Source of the DNA: Streptococcus timonensis
GTDB taxonomy: Bacteria; Bacillota; Bacilli; Lactobacillales; Streptococcaceae
Assembly (NCBI RefSeq): GCF_900095845.1
Contig: NZ_FMIX01000003.1
Coordinates: forward strand, 310,001 to 374,000
Length of the DNA stretch: 64,000 bases
Direction of reading: 5' to 3'
Program-made: the position numbers and the translations under genes
The notes under the pieces: generated by a model
What the model saw: the letters and a program-made list of their open reading frames with translations, nothing else
What the model was told of the DNA's origin: nothing
Databases searched by the model: none
In this document: piece after piece, positions 8,254 through 17,884 of the stretch
Layout of the letters: each line of letters begins with the position of its first letter
Numbering within the stretch: position 1 is the first letter of the stretch

Positions 8254-10113
8254 TCATTCTCCTCTCAGTTGATTTAGTCGTTGAGTCAATCGATTTCGTC
8301 GTTCGATATTTGCTTTCAATTTATTATCTCGTGTCATTGTTTTACGATAAGCACGAGTAAAAGCATTTGAACCTTGTGCTTTATACATTGACTGAGAATC
8401 TTTATATTTCTCTAGTTGTTGTTCAATCGAATTAATTCTATGTTGTTTGAATGGTGAAATACGTTCTTCCTTTAAAGTTTGAAATTCATCAGTGGTTGTA
8501 GGAGTAGTTTCTCGTTGAAGAGTAGTAGTAACAACTGGATTTTGAATAATTTTCTGAACAGTCTCTGTTTGAGGATTAGTTGTTTCAGTTAGTTTTGGTG
8601 TAATTGGAGTTTCAGTTGATTCAGGCTGTGATTTCTCTATAGATGGATTTGTATCTCTTTGTGTAAAATAAGAGCCAATATTTTGGAAGTGGCTCTTGCT
8701 ATTCATCACCATACCACTAGCAAATCCAGCACCTGCTAGTGTAAAGTTCCCAAGATGTTGAGCTGTCTTCAAACTTTGAGTTGGAATTTGAGATGTAATT
8801 TCTTTAGTTTTGGTGACACCATTCTCAACCTTATTACCAATATCAGATGTTATTAATCTAGCTTTAGAGCCAAGGATAAATTGAATTAATTCTGCTTTGT
8901 ACTTCCATATTAAGAAGTAGATGACACCTTTAGCAACTACCGAAACTAATAACTTAAAGACTAGACCGAGTAGAACTAAGGATGGCAGATTCTTCAAAAT
9001 AGTATCAAAACTAGTGATAATCATATTTTCTACAATTTTTTCAATGTAGAAAATTAACAAGATTAATAAACTAGAGATTACTGGAAAGGCTAAACCTCCT
9101 AACATAACTTTAAGAACCCCAAAAATTAAATCTTGCATTCGAGGAATAAAAGAAATAAGAAGAACGATTGGGAATATGAGAATCATTGTTAACACTATAA
9201 TTTGTGCGATGATATTTAGTAATTGAATAACAATGATTGGTAGTGCTAAGACAAATGCTTCTAATACTTTAAAGATGACATAGAATGTGCGTATAAAGAT
9301 AAAGTCTGGCATTGCAGAGACCCAACGATTCTTTTCACCATCTTCATTAGCACCATTCCCTAATTCGTCTAGATATTGAGAACGTTCTTTTGTTTTTACA
9401 GCAGTGAAATTTCCTTTACTATCACTAGTTCCGAGCACCTTGCTATCATCGAAATCTTCTTCTTTTCCATTTTGGCTGTTTTTGTATTTTCCGTTCTCTT
9501 GGCCAGTATTTACAAAAAGATAGGCTTTGTAGGAAGTTTCAGCTATATAGCTATCCGCCATAGATTCACCGACTTTTACAGATTTGCCTTTTGCATAGTC
9601 CACCTTAATACTTACAATTTTTTGTTTGACATCTTTCGAGACATTATTGATGGTATCAAGAAGATAAAGTCCGCCAGAAGTTCCAGCAATTGTACCAAAA
9701 TAACTAAATCCTAGTAGAATGACTAGACAAACGTGAAGAAGAGTTTTAGCAAACGAGCCTTTAGAAAAGAAGTACTGGTAGAAGAGATAAAAACCAAGTA
9801 TCAAAAGAAGTAATGCAACTAATGACTGATCAGTAACGTTCCCTTTTGTTGAACCAGTAAAACCATTCCATAGACTCTTTGCACCGTTAAAAATATAAGT
9901 TTTATATGAGCTATAAAGGTCGATGCTTTCAAGGATTCGGATGAACAAAGAGAAAAAGCCAACAACAGCATTGAGGATGAAAAAGAAGAGATTGACAAAA
10001 AGTTCATTGATGAGAACCCAAGCTCCATTAAAAGAAGCATAGCCTGTTGGTTCCATGTAGGATTTAAGAGAGAAGATATCCACTCCCTTGAGCTTGTCAA
10101 AAGCCTCTTGCAT
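8254..10113 (-). CDS. VirB6-like polytopic conjugation protein (TcpH/Orf15 type)
   Basis: The 619-residue protein has about seven membrane segments: two near residues 35-60, then around 100, 130, 270-330 and 340-420. A large extracellular loop lies between about residues 150 and 260. The C-terminal cytosolic tail is Thr/Pro/Gln-rich (residues 490-545) and ends in a basic helical part. This is the organisation of the VirB6-like channel component of Gram-positive type IV secretion. The ribosome site TTAGGAGG lies just before the ATG, and it follows the ATPase gene by 11 bases. Confidence 0.88.
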   Translation of the reverse strand: MQEAFDKLKGVDIFSLKSYMEPTGYASFNGAWVLINELFVNLFFFILNAVVGFFSLFIRILESIDLYSSYKTYIFNGAKSLWNGFTGSTKGNVTDQSLVALLLLILGFYLFYQYFFSKGSFAKTLLHVCLVILLGFSYFGTIAGTSGGLYLLDTINNVSKDVKQKIVSIKVDYAKGKSVKVGESMADSYIAETSYKAYLFVNTGQENGKYKNSQNGKEEDFDDSKVLGTSDSKGNFTAVKTKERSQYLDELGNGANEDGEKNRWVSAMPDFIFIRTFYVIFKVLEAFVLALPIIVIQLLNIIAQIIVLTMILIFPIVLLISFIPRMQDLIFGVLKVMLGGLAFPVISSLLILLIFYIEKIVENMIITSFDTILKNLPSLVLLGLVFKLLVSVVAKGVIYFLIWKYKAELIQFILGSKARLITSDIGNKVENGVTKTKEITSQIPTQSLKTAQHLGNFTLAGAGFASGMVMNSKSHFQNIGSYFTQRDTNPSIEKSQPESTETPITPKLTETTNPQTETVQKIIQNPVVTTTLQRETTPTTTDEFQTLKEERISPFKQHRINSIEQQLEKYKDSQSMYKAQGSNAFTRAYRKTMTRDNKLKANIERRNRLTQRLNQLRGE

Positions 10114-10124
10114 AGATTCACCTC

Positions 10125-12629
10125 CTAACTAGCATATTTATTTTCGAGGCTTGAAGATACAGTGGCTTTCATTGGTTTCAAAAGCATATCGATATCTTCA
10201 AATAGATTGTGAATTGAAATCATATTAAGATTGCCGTAGACATCATAATAAAGACATTGTCCAGAAATCATATTATCAATCCACTCTAGATTGTTTTCAG
10301 TAACTTCTAGATTTACATGTTTTAGAATATCCTCTCGCTCTGATTTTTCATAGAATGCAAAGATTGTACCGAAACCAGTTGTATCATCATCGTTTTCTGC
10401 ATCATGAACAGATTGTGTAATCAGTGCTAAAGTATTATTTTTAGAGCGTCCAATACGGCGCATATTTTTAATTACAGCTTTTCCTTCTGCGGATTTCATT
10501 AGAATCCAAGCTTCATCGAAGAACTCAATTGTATCTTCATTTTCATTTCGTTCTCCAAAATGAGTACAGAAAGCACCAAGCGCAAACATGAGAGCTATGG
10601 AGTTACGCTCATGGTCGGAGATTTTTGTGGAGTCGTCTTTAGGGAGTTTGAGATTGTTGACTTCTAAAATAGTCACTCGTGACTCATAGTCAAGGCCTTG
10701 GGTAGTTCCGTCAGAAAAAGCTAATTCTAAAATAGAATTAGTCACTATTGACGTTAGATATCTTCCTACTGAAGCAATTTCAGGAGATGAGGAGCTTCTC
10801 AGAGATTCTAAAACGTGCTTGAATCCTACTTTTTCACCTGTTGCTTTACGTTCTACGATAGCATTGATTGCTTCTGTGATTGCTGTCTTCTGATCCATTG
10901 AGACATCATCAACAGCTTGTAAAAGAAACTCTAGCATATTTTTAGAAACTTCTACGGATTGTTCTTTCTCAAGAACTATAATTGGATCTAACACGCCATG
11001 ATTTGATGGGAGAGAACTGTCGAGAGTTACAAAATTGAAGTTTTCAATTTGTTTCTTTCGTTCTGGGTATAGTTCGGAAAAATGAGGAGAATTAATTACT
11101 TCGTGATAATGATTTCTAAGTTCACGTTTTGGATCGATATAGAGTGTTTTGACATTTTGTAGAGCAACACTCAAAAAAATAATTTGAGCCAGGAAAGATT
11201 TTCCTTGTCCTGTTGCCCCTGTAATGATGATGTGTGGGTTTTTAGTGATCTTACCAGCGATATCTTCCTTGTTTCCAACAGTGGCATTATAGAGGACGAT
11301 ATTCTTTGAAGAATCGATAGCTTTTTCGATATTATCCCAGCGTCCAATCCAGTTATCTACACGGCCGATATACCATCCAATACGATTTCCTGAGGAAGTA
11401 CTTGTAAAGGGCATAAGTTCGGAGAAACCTTTGCATGTGACCATGTGTGTCCATGTCCGAGTTTTTTTCTGAAGAGATTCTCCATAAAGAAGGGCTTGAA
11501 AGAGGTAAGGGGCATCCTGAGAAGCTTCGCTAATTTCAACTCCCATATCATCGAAGTAATTTAGAATAACTTGTCTTCTTTGACGGAGTTGATTTACGCT
11601 TGAGGCTGATACAACAAGGTAGGCTCCGTATTCGATGATTTCTTCCTTATTTCCCACTTTTTTCATGAGATCCTTTAGGGAAATGGAACCCATAATAATT
11701 TCGTCTTGTTGAACAGTATCGGTGTTTTCTGCCTCTTCCATAATATTCCTAAAGCGAGTGTTAGAGCGTCCCATTTTCCCTTTTATTTTGTTGGAATCAA
11801 TGAATTCTGCCTTTATTCGTAGTTCTACAGGGAAGTTTAATCGTTGGACAAACTCTCCTAAATGAAAACCATTGAATTGCACAGGATATTTCCCAATTGG
11901 AAGAATAGTAACAAAGGACGAACCATAAGGACTTTCGAGCTTGAGGAAACCACCTTTTAGGACTTTGATTAGAGTATCTGTAATATTGAATTGAGAACGA
12001 TTAGCAAGAACTTCTTTCTTATAGTGAGGTATATAGCGAAGGTATTGCATACGTTGGTAATAAAACAGCTCTTCATCGGTAAGACGTTTAGCACGAAGAG
12101 TAGATAAAGCTTGAAAGACAGTTTCTTCATCGCTTTTATAATCTTCATACCAAGTCAAATTTGTTTTGAATTCATATCCTAAGCCATTAGCAATTTTCTC
12201 AGATAATTCAGTGAAGTTCTCAAGAGCTAATTCTTTTAGAGTTGCTCCATTGTTTTGTTTACGTAATTTGATTCCCACAACCCAATCGTACTGATAGGGG
12301 ATTTCCATCTCATCAGTTAGTCTATCAACGGTATAGAGAAGAAGTTCCTCTCCAAGTTTCCGACTATCATCTGCTAGAGCTTCAGAAAAGTCTCGCAATT
12401 TCTCTTCTAAGAGGTAATCTTTTGGGATTAGTGAAATCTCAAAGTGCTTATTTTTCTTTAGTTTCTTCATGATTTGGGAAACTGTTATCTTGTGTTTCTC
12501 TTTTTTATATTCATCCGTAATGGTGATGGGAGTGTTAGGGATACGGTAGTAAGCGACAACTGATTGATCTTTTTTGAGTGCTAAATTTTTATTGGTTGTT
12601 TTAAATGGGTAAGTTAAGATAATACTCAT
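10125..12629 (-). CDS. VirB4-type conjugation ATPase (TcpF/Orf16 type)
   Basis: An 834-residue protein with Walker A in IITGATGQGKSFLAQ (about residue 470), Walker B in TIEFFDEAWILM (about residue 690) and a VirB4-type N-terminal domain. It powers substrate transfer and channel assembly. I take the ATG at 12629 (MSIILTYPF), preceded by AAAAGGAGG; the frame extends 11 codons further into the tcpE gene without a better site. Its length is close to the 815 aa of Tn916 Orf16. Confidence 0.93.
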   Translation of the reverse strand: MSIILTYPFKTTNKNLALKKDQSVVAYYRIPNTPITITDEYKKEKHKITVSQIMKKLKKNKHFEISLIPKDYLLEEKLRDFSEALADDSRKLGEELLLYTVDRLTDEMEIPYQYDWVVGIKLRKQNNGATLKELALENFTELSEKIANGLGYEFKTNLTWYEDYKSDEETVFQALSTLRAKRLTDEELFYYQRMQYLRYIPHYKKEVLANRSQFNITDTLIKVLKGGFLKLESPYGSSFVTILPIGKYPVQFNGFHLGEFVQRLNFPVELRIKAEFIDSNKIKGKMGRSNTRFRNIMEEAENTDTVQQDEIIMGSISLKDLMKKVGNKEEIIEYGAYLVVSASSVNQLRQRRQVILNYFDDMGVEISEASQDAPYLFQALLYGESLQKKTRTWTHMVTCKGFSELMPFTSTSSGNRIGWYIGRVDNWIGRWDNIEKAIDSSKNIVLYNATVGNKEDIAGKITKNPHIIITGATGQGKSFLAQIIFLSVALQNVKTLYIDPKRELRNHYHEVINSPHFSELYPERKKQIENFNFVTLDSSLPSNHGVLDPIIVLEKEQSVEVSKNMLEFLLQAVDDVSMDQKTAITEAINAIVERKATGEKVGFKHVLESLRSSSSPEIASVGRYLTSIVTNSILELAFSDGTTQGLDYESRVTILEVNNLKLPKDDSTKISDHERNSIALMFALGAFCTHFGERNENEDTIEFFDEAWILMKSAEGKAVIKNMRRIGRSKNNTLALITQSVHDAENDDDTTGFGTIFAFYEKSEREDILKHVNLEVTENNLEWIDNMISGQCLYYDVYGNLNMISIHNLFEDIDMLLKPMKATVSSSLENKYAS

Positions 12630-12642
12630 AAATCCTCCTTTT

Positions 12643-13053
12643 CTATAAATTTGTTTTTTCAAAAACTATTTCATCTATTGGGTTTATTCGATCTTCGTGG
12701 TAGATTGCTTTTTTGTTTAATTTAAAATCAAAAAGATAAATGATATAGTCTCCAATGAAGACATGCATTTTCTTACCGTGAGGTTCGTATTCGGTATAAA
12801 ATTTAGCTAATTTATAAGGAATATACCAATATAGTAGTAGTGAAATAGAGTGTGTGAATTGTGCGATTGGAATCAAAATAAATCCTCCAAAAAGCAACAT
12901 CATCACAAAAATGAAGATGAAGACAATAAAAAAAGATAACTGCATTGGTGTAGCGAAATACCAAATTCGTGTACCTTGCTTTGTTTTTATTTCTTGAATC
13001 CAATAAGGGGCGTTTAGCCCCTTGCTGTAGTCATATAGTTTTTCTTCATTCAT
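12643..13053 (-). CDS. Conjugation membrane protein TcpE
   Basis: The 136-residue protein has two adjacent membrane helices (about residues 37-80, with FFIVFIFIFVMMLLFGGFIL in the first) and a cytosolic end that is rich in basic residues. This matches the TcpE family of the Tn916/pCW3 type, in the usual place directly upstream of the VirB4-type ATPase gene. TcpE is an essential small inner-membrane component in those systems. Confidence 0.85.
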   Translation of the reverse strand: MNEEKLYDYSKGLNAPYWIQEIKTKQGTRIWYFATPMQLSFFIVFIFIFVMMLLFGGFILIPIAQFTHSISLLLYWYIPYKLAKFYTEYEPHGKKMHVFIGDYIIYLFDFKLNKKAIYHEDRINPIDEIVFEKTNL

Positions 13054-13055
13054 GG

Positions 13056-13280
13056 TTAAAGACCTGTTTCAATTCCGAAAAGTCTAAGGAACCAACCAAA
13101 AGCTTTCAAGATATCTTGTCCTTTGGTAAGGGAGACGATGACGGCATAAAATCCTAGTACGGAAAGGAGTTGAATCCAAGAACTATTGCGCCAAGCTTTG
13201 ATGGCTAATAGAACAGCAATAGCACCTAAGATCCAAACGGCATCACCTTGAAGAAATGTTCGTAGATTTCCAGTATTCAT
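13056..13280 (-). CDS. Small conjugation membrane protein, TcpD-like
   Basis: The 74-residue protein has two hydrophobic segments (AVWILGAIAVLLAIKAW and LLSVLGFYAVIVSL). Its position between the TcpC and TcpE genes is that of TcpD-like proteins in ICESt3-type modules. The ribosome site GGAG precedes the ATG, and the next gene begins 2 bases after its stop. Confidence 0.8.
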   Translation of the reverse strand: MNTGNLRTFLQGDAVWILGAIAVLLAIKAWRNSSWIQLLSVLGFYAVIVSLTKGQDILKAFGWFLRLFGIETGL

Positions 13281-13289
13281 ATGTTTCTC

Positions 13290-14276
13290 CTATTCTTTAT
13301 CGTTTGCATAATTTAATGGAATGGTGTGTTCTAATTTTGTGACATAGTACGTCTGTTCTTTTTCTGAGAGGGTAAAAGTAAAGTTTTCTGAGTGAGTACT
13401 TCCTCCAACTTCAAAAGTAGCTTGCACATAAGCAATGAGGGAGTCTCCTTCATTTTTAAGATAAATATAGTCGATAGTTTTAAATTTTGTATTAGACACA
13501 ACAGTGATATCTGGTGCAATTAAATTTAAATTATCTTGATTGCTAGTATAATTTGTAAAGAAAATCGTAAGAAATTTCTCTACTTTCTTATGTTCTGAGT
13601 CAGAGAATTGATCTGTCGCAGATAATTTTAGTTTTTCTTCTTCGTTAAACTGTCTAGCTTGATAAGATGTTAAAGCAGAGAACCAAGGTAGTCCGGATAT
13701 AAAGAATTTTCCATCTTTTCTTCCAAAAGGTATGTTAAAACCTGTCTGGTATTCTTTGGCATTCTCATTATTAATCTTTTCTTTATATTTAATCTTATAC
13801 CTAGCAATATTATCTTCTACAGTCAGTAATTGAGCTGAGACAAGTTCACTTGGATTTCGGATTTGACCTTGTGATTTGATATCAGGAACAAAGTTGTAGA
13901 AGTTTTCTAATCGTTTAACTTGCTCTTGTTGCTTATCGGTATCTTGTGATAGAGTAAAATAAGCATAAACATAGTCATTCAGATAGTATTGAAGTTGATA
14001 GTTGTATTGATCAGGCTCCGTTTTAGTTTGATTTGAAGTGGTATCTATGCTCTTAAGACTTTCTTTTAGAGAAGTGACTTGATTTGAAAGAGTAATAGCT
14101 CGGAAAGAACCCATTAGACCAATAAAAAGGAGGAAAAAAATTCCTCCAATCATAGCTATGTTTACAGTCTTTTTATTTACAATTTTTAATTTTGGTGGTT
14201 TTCCTTTCTTCTCTTTCTTTTCAAAATTTGAGAGATAATTTCTAAATTTTAGTAGGTAGTTCTTTGATTTATTCAT
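13290..14276 (-). CDS. Conjugation protein TcpC (VirB8-like)
   Basis: The 328-residue protein has a basic N-terminus, one membrane helix (about residues 40-62, IAMIGGIFFLLFIGLMGS) and a long extracytoplasmic part with two NTF2-like domains. This is the bitopic layout of TcpC/Orf13, a VirB8-like scaffold of the conjugation channel. The ATG at 14276 is chosen because GGAG lies 6 bases upstream; a GTG two codons earlier is also open. Confidence 0.88.
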   Translation of the reverse strand: MNKSKNYLLKFRNYLSNFEKKEKKGKPPKLKIVNKKTVNIAMIGGIFFLLFIGLMGSFRAITLSNQVTSLKESLKSIDTTSNQTKTEPDQYNYQLQYYLNDYVYAYFTLSQDTDKQQEQVKRLENFYNFVPDIKSQGQIRNPSELVSAQLLTVEDNIARYKIKYKEKINNENAKEYQTGFNIPFGRKDGKFFISGLPWFSALTSYQARQFNEEEKLKLSATDQFSDSEHKKVEKFLTIFFTNYTSNQDNLNLIAPDITVVSNTKFKTIDYIYLKNEGDSLIAYVQATFEVGGSTHSENFTFTLSEKEQTYYVTKLEHTIPLNYANDKE

Positions 14277-14287
14277 AGACACTCCTT

Positions 14288-14845
14288 TTAAATATTAGCT
14301 AATTCAATAAACTTTGAACCTTTTGCATAGAGTCGTTTATTTGCTTTTTCAATCTCTCCGTTGATAAAGTAGTATCCTCGCAATTCATTTTGTAGTTGCT
14401 CTACTAAATCTTGTTTTAGTTCCTTAGTTTCCTCTTTTTTAAGAAGGGCGTTTAACTCTCCAGCTTTTGTCCAAGCCTGGTTGTGATCCTTTTTCTTGAG
14501 TAATTCCCCAAACTCATAGGAGAGTTGACAGACTTTCTTTTCAAATTGTGTTTTTGTAGCCATAATTATTTCCTTTCTAAATGTTTCTTGATTTCCCTTA
14601 ATAGTTTTTTGAATATAGGTTATGAGAGAAGGGCGCATATATAAGTTGAAATTGATTAACTCACCATCTATTGTGAAAAGGGCATGCTCGTATGAATAAA
14701 ATCCTCTTGAGTTAGGAGATTCTTCTCTAGACTTTGCGCCACATTCTAGGTAATAATCTTTTCCTTTTCGTAAAAGGATATAGAATGTCCAAAATTCTTT
14801 ATCAGGTAAAAGAAACAAATCTTCCTTGTATATTTTCTTAAACAT
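14288..14845 (-). CDS. Hypothetical conjugation-module protein, 185 aa (possible second start inside)
   Basis: The 185 residues fall into two parts. The first 94 residues are globular with many aromatic residues. The last 91 begin at an internal ATG (14563) that has its own good ribosome site (GAAAGGAAAT) and are helical and charged. The upstream start overlaps the preceding stop (TAATG). So the locus may make a full-length and a short protein, or be a fusion of two formerly separate ICE genes. It sits at the OrfH position of ICESt3-type modules. The function is unknown. Confidence 0.6.
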   Translation of the reverse strand: MFKKIYKEDLFLLPDKEFWTFYILLRKGKDYYLECGAKSREESPNSRGFYSYEHALFTIDGELINFNLYMRPSLITYIQKTIKGNQETFRKEIIMATKTQFEKKVCQLSYEFGELLKKKDHNQAWTKAGELNALLKKEETKELKQDLVEQLQNELRGYYFINGEIEKANKRLYAKGSKFIELANI

Positions 14846-15075
14846 TAGTTTTCTAATAAATCTTCATAACCTAATGCTTGATAGATAAAGTCAGAGTCAA
14901 ACCAGAGCCAGTCATTAATTTGTACTTCGGTTGGAATGTCTCCTGAAAAGATGTCCTCACAAATTGTGGTTAAGATATCCATTCCTCCTCGCTCTCGAAC
15001 GGTGTTTAATGTATCTAGGGCACCAGCCCATGCTTTAAAGCTTTCAAGTGAGCTTAGTTCTACTTTATATTCCAT
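14845..15075 (-). CDS. Small acidic ICE protein, 76 aa
   Basis: A 76-residue acidic protein (MEYKVELSSLESFKAWAGAL...) with Trp-rich DWLWFDSDF near its end. Its position between the relaxase gene and the TcpC region fits OrfI-type genes of ICESt3-like elements. It has ribosome site AAAGGAA and its stop overlaps the next start. No known activity can be read from the sequence. Confidence 0.7.
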   Translation of the reverse strand: MEYKVELSSLESFKAWAGALDTLNTVRERGGMDILTTICEDIFSGDIPTEVQINDWLWFDSDFIYQALGYEDLLEN

Positions 15076-15088
15076 GGATAATTCCTTT

Positions 15089-16321
15089 CTATATTTCGTA
15101 TTGTTTATTTGTTTTAATAAGATTTAGCATTGCATTCCCTCTATCTGTAATTTCTCCGCTATTTTGAATCATTTTCATGTATTCCGTCTGCATAATTTTA
15201 TCCGCTTCATTCACGAGTGCTAAGGAGTTAGACACCTGATGGGTTAGCCAGCGAATGGTACGCTCAAAACTATATGGTTGTGGATTTGTTGATAGATTTA
15301 AAGGTTCAACACCTCCAAAAAGTGTTTGCCATTTTTCGTCTGGTTTATAAGCTCCGAATTGATTAGTGCCATTATATACTTGAATTTCTTTATTAACGAC
15401 ACCACGGGCAATTTCTCCAAGATCCACTCCATTGACATATTCCTCAATTGTACCTTGTGCTTTTTGGTCGGAAAAGCGAATTTCATAGCGATTCCAGATA
15501 CCAAAAATCTCCAAGGATTCTTCCAAGGAGATGTTTTCCTGTTGAGCAAGTTCGTAGCGTTTTTCATAGAAGTTGAAGTAGAGTTGACTTTGACGGGAAC
15601 CAAAATAAATAGATAGTCCGTGATTTGCTTCCATGTCTTCATTATTTGTAAAAGAACCTCCACCAGTCACATTCCATTTTTTAAGTGACTTTAGGACGAT
15701 TTCTTTTGCGTATAGGCGTTCTATTAACTCAGGGAGATGTATTTGTTCATCCTCTCTGCCGAACCCCTTGTAGAGTTCATCTAGAGCGATATCTAGTCGT
15801 TTAATCCGACAATCCTCATAAGCATAGAGAAGATTTTGAAAGAATGTCTGCCAGGTTACTCCTTTATGTTCTAAAAGAACTTCCATCTCACGGCATCCTT
15901 GACCGGATAATTGAAGACAAGCTTGAAAATCTTTTGTTTCTGCTTTATCAAAGAAATCAAAGATCCAAATATTTCCTCGTTGCCAGAGATGAGTGTAATT
16001 CATGAGACGTGTTTCTTGTTCTGTGAATTCTGTGAGATGACAATAGAGAAAGTTACTACAAAAGCTTTCTAGATCTCGTAGGGATGGGAATGAGATTCTT
16101 ACATAGTCAATCCTAACACGCAGGCTATTTTTTTCGTATTCTTTATGAAATCCCAATTTCTCTTTAAGATTTCGGAACTTTTCGATAGTTAAACCTCGTT
16201 CTCCAGATTCATATGAACGGTAGGTTCTAATTGAAAGATTAATAGCTTCTGCAAATTGTTTTTGACTCATTCCAGTTTCTTGACGAAATTTTTTAAGATT
16301 GAATGGGCTGATTTTATCCAT
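15089..16321 (-). CDS. MobT-type relaxase (Rep_trans family) with N-terminal HTH
   Basis: The 410-residue protein has an N-terminal Xre-like HTH (about residues 8-60: KKFRQETGMSQKQFAEAINL) and then a Rep_trans replication-initiator-like domain. Features of the latter include RLDIALDE (about residue 170) and NRYEIRF (about residue 295). This is MobT, the relaxase of Tn916/ICESt3 elements (Orf20 type), which nicks oriT and stays bound to the transferred strand. Its own oriT should lie immediately upstream, where the IME now sits. The ribosome site AGGAGG is 11 bases from the ATG; an overlapping ATG just before it opens only three codons. Confidence 0.9.
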   Translation of the reverse strand: MDKISPFNLKKFRQETGMSQKQFAEAINLSIRTYRSYESGERGLTIEKFRNLKEKLGFHKEYEKNSLRVRIDYVRISFPSLRDLESFCSNFLYCHLTEFTEQETRLMNYTHLWQRGNIWIFDFFDKAETKDFQACLQLSGQGCREMEVLLEHKGVTWQTFFQNLLYAYEDCRIKRLDIALDELYKGFGREDEQIHLPELIERLYAKEIVLKSLKKWNVTGGGSFTNNEDMEANHGLSIYFGSRQSQLYFNFYEKRYELAQQENISLEESLEIFGIWNRYEIRFSDQKAQGTIEEYVNGVDLGEIARGVVNKEIQVYNGTNQFGAYKPDEKWQTLFGGVEPLNLSTNPQPYSFERTIRWLTHQVSNSLALVNEADKIMQTEYMKMIQNSGEITDRGNAMLNLIKTNKQYEI

Positions 16322-16526
16322 TCATGAGTATACCTCCTTTTTTAGAGTGACACACTTTTTTAATGAAAGTTACACACTTCTTGAAATCTGTAAACTCAAC
16401 TCCCATAAGGGATAAAGAGGGGTGGATGTGGCATTTTTGCCAAATGTAACCCCCCTGTTAGAAATAGTGGGAAAATATGAAAAAAAGCCCTTTAAAATGA
16501 GGCTTTTGAGGTGTATTTCTTTTTTT
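16322..16526. other. MobT-side half of the ICE oriT region
   Basis: The non-coding 200 bp upstream of mobT hold two direct repeats GT(G/T)ACACACTT about 22 bp apart (16347-16380). There is also a hairpin TGGCATTTTTGCCA next to a C-run and a terminator-like stem AAAAGCC...GGCTTTT at 16484-16508. The location next to a relaxase gene and the repeat structure fit relaxase-binding and strand-processing sequences. The other half lies beyond the IME, next to tcpA. Confidence 0.5.
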
Positions 16527-16554
16527 TGGTAGCTAATTTGGTAGCCAAATAGAT

Positions 16555-17694
16555 TTAGTCGATAAAATCACTTGATATGAGATTGAGTTTATCTGTTAAT
16601 TCGGAATCAGCGTTTGGGTATAAATGACTATAAATACTAAGTGTAGTTTTGACATCAGAATGACCCAATCGTCTTTGAATATATAGAGCATTTACGTTAT
16701 ATTCATTAATGAGTAATGATGCGTGAGAGTGTCTCAAACCTTTGGGTTGAATGTATTTAACACCTGCACGTTTAGAGTATTTTATAATCTGGTCTCTAAT
16801 ACTACGCTTACGATATGGATTTCCATCAAGTGATAGAATGAATGGTATCTTGTCAACTTTTGCTTGTCGTTCTTTCCATTCCTTAAGTACGTTTAGAGTG
16901 TTATCATCAAGCCCAATGGTTCGTCTGGAGCTTTCCGTTTTTAGTTTGTTACGCCGAACCCAATTTTCACGGTTTATGTACTGTAAGTTGTGATTGATTG
17001 CTAGAGTTTTCTTTTCAAAATCTACATCTTCCCAATAAAGAGCAGTCGCCTCATTTACACGCATTCCCGTAAAATAATATAACCAAAAAAGTGTATAAAC
17101 AAAGTGCTCAAAATAACTCTTTTTATCAAGTGATTGTATTACTTTTTGGAACTCGTCTTTTGTCCAAAAATCTATATGTTTTTTTATGATTGGAATTGGA
17201 CTGATATTACTTGTGGGAATTTCATGAAAAATCAACCCATATTTTTTCGCAGTTTTCAAAACTTGATTAAGCAATGTCATCTTGTTTCTTGCATATGAAT
17301 TTGAATATCTCTCTAATAAACCGTTTCTATAATTAATCACATCATAAGTAGTAATTTCTCTAGGTTTTTTCTTACCAAAGTATTGAATAAATTCATCGAA
17401 TATAACTTGACGTCTGTGTTCGAGATCCGGACTTGTTGTAGCGTAATAATTTGGCATAAAAACTTCTTCCATAAACTGCTTAAAAGTCCATTGAGTATGC
17501 TTAATTCCTCCTTTTTGTTGTATCTTATTCAAGGCTCTTGTACGTGCTTCAAAGGCTTCTTTTGCGGTTTGAAAACCACGTCTACGTTCTTGATAAGGTT
17601 TACCAGTAGCTAGGTCAACTCCAGCTTTAAAATAATAAGTATATTTGCCAGTCTTATCATCTTTCGTAACACCGGTATATCTAGTTTTTGACAT
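16555..17694 (-). CDS. int: Tyrosine integrase of the IME
   Basis: The 379-residue recombinase has an N-terminal arm-binding region (MSKTRYTGVTKDDKTGKYTY), a core-binding domain and a catalytic domain. The latter shows Arg in TGMRVNEA, the LRHSHASLL box, LGHSDVKTTLSIYSHL with the Tyr. The ATG at 17694 is chosen for GGAGG 7 bases upstream; it overlaps the excisionase gene by 14 bases. It is clearly different from the rpsI-type integrase at 3914 and would act at the 14-bp repeat just beyond its stop. Confidence 0.92.
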   Translation of the reverse strand: MSKTRYTGVTKDDKTGKYTYYFKAGVDLATGKPYQERRRGFQTAKEAFEARTRALNKIQQKGGIKHTQWTFKQFMEEVFMPNYYATTSPDLEHRRQVIFDEFIQYFGKKKPREITTYDVINYRNGLLERYSNSYARNKMTLLNQVLKTAKKYGLIFHEIPTSNISPIPIIKKHIDFWTKDEFQKVIQSLDKKSYFEHFVYTLFWLYYFTGMRVNEATALYWEDVDFEKKTLAINHNLQYINRENWVRRNKLKTESSRRTIGLDDNTLNVLKEWKERQAKVDKIPFILSLDGNPYRKRSIRDQIIKYSKRAGVKYIQPKGLRHSHASLLINEYNVNALYIQRRLGHSDVKTTLSIYSHLYPNADSELTDKLNLISSDFID

Positions 17695-17884
17695 GTAGTT
17701 CCTCCAATCCAAGTATCTCTGCTACAACTGATACTGGAACTGTTCCAAGTCCTTTATTATTATAAAAATCGAATCCACGTTCAACCATAATATGTTTTGC
17801 TTGCCGTAAAATATTATAAGCAGTCCATTTTGAAAACCCTAAGTCCATAATTTCTTGTACTGTCATAGTTAGTTTATCGTTCAT
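17681..17884 (-). CDS. DUF3173-type excisionase
   Basis: A 67-residue helix-turn-helix protein (VQEIMDLGFSKWTAYNIL, VERGFDFYNNKGLGTVP). DUF3173 proteins act as excisionases for a group of streptococcal IME integrases. Its ATG overlaps the stop of the initiator gene (ATGA, 17881-17884) and its end overlaps the integrase start, giving a tightly coupled three-gene set. Confidence 0.8.
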   Translation of the reverse strand: MNDKLTMTVQEIMDLGFSKWTAYNILRQAKHIMVERGFDFYNNKGLGTVPVSVVAEILGLEELHVKN

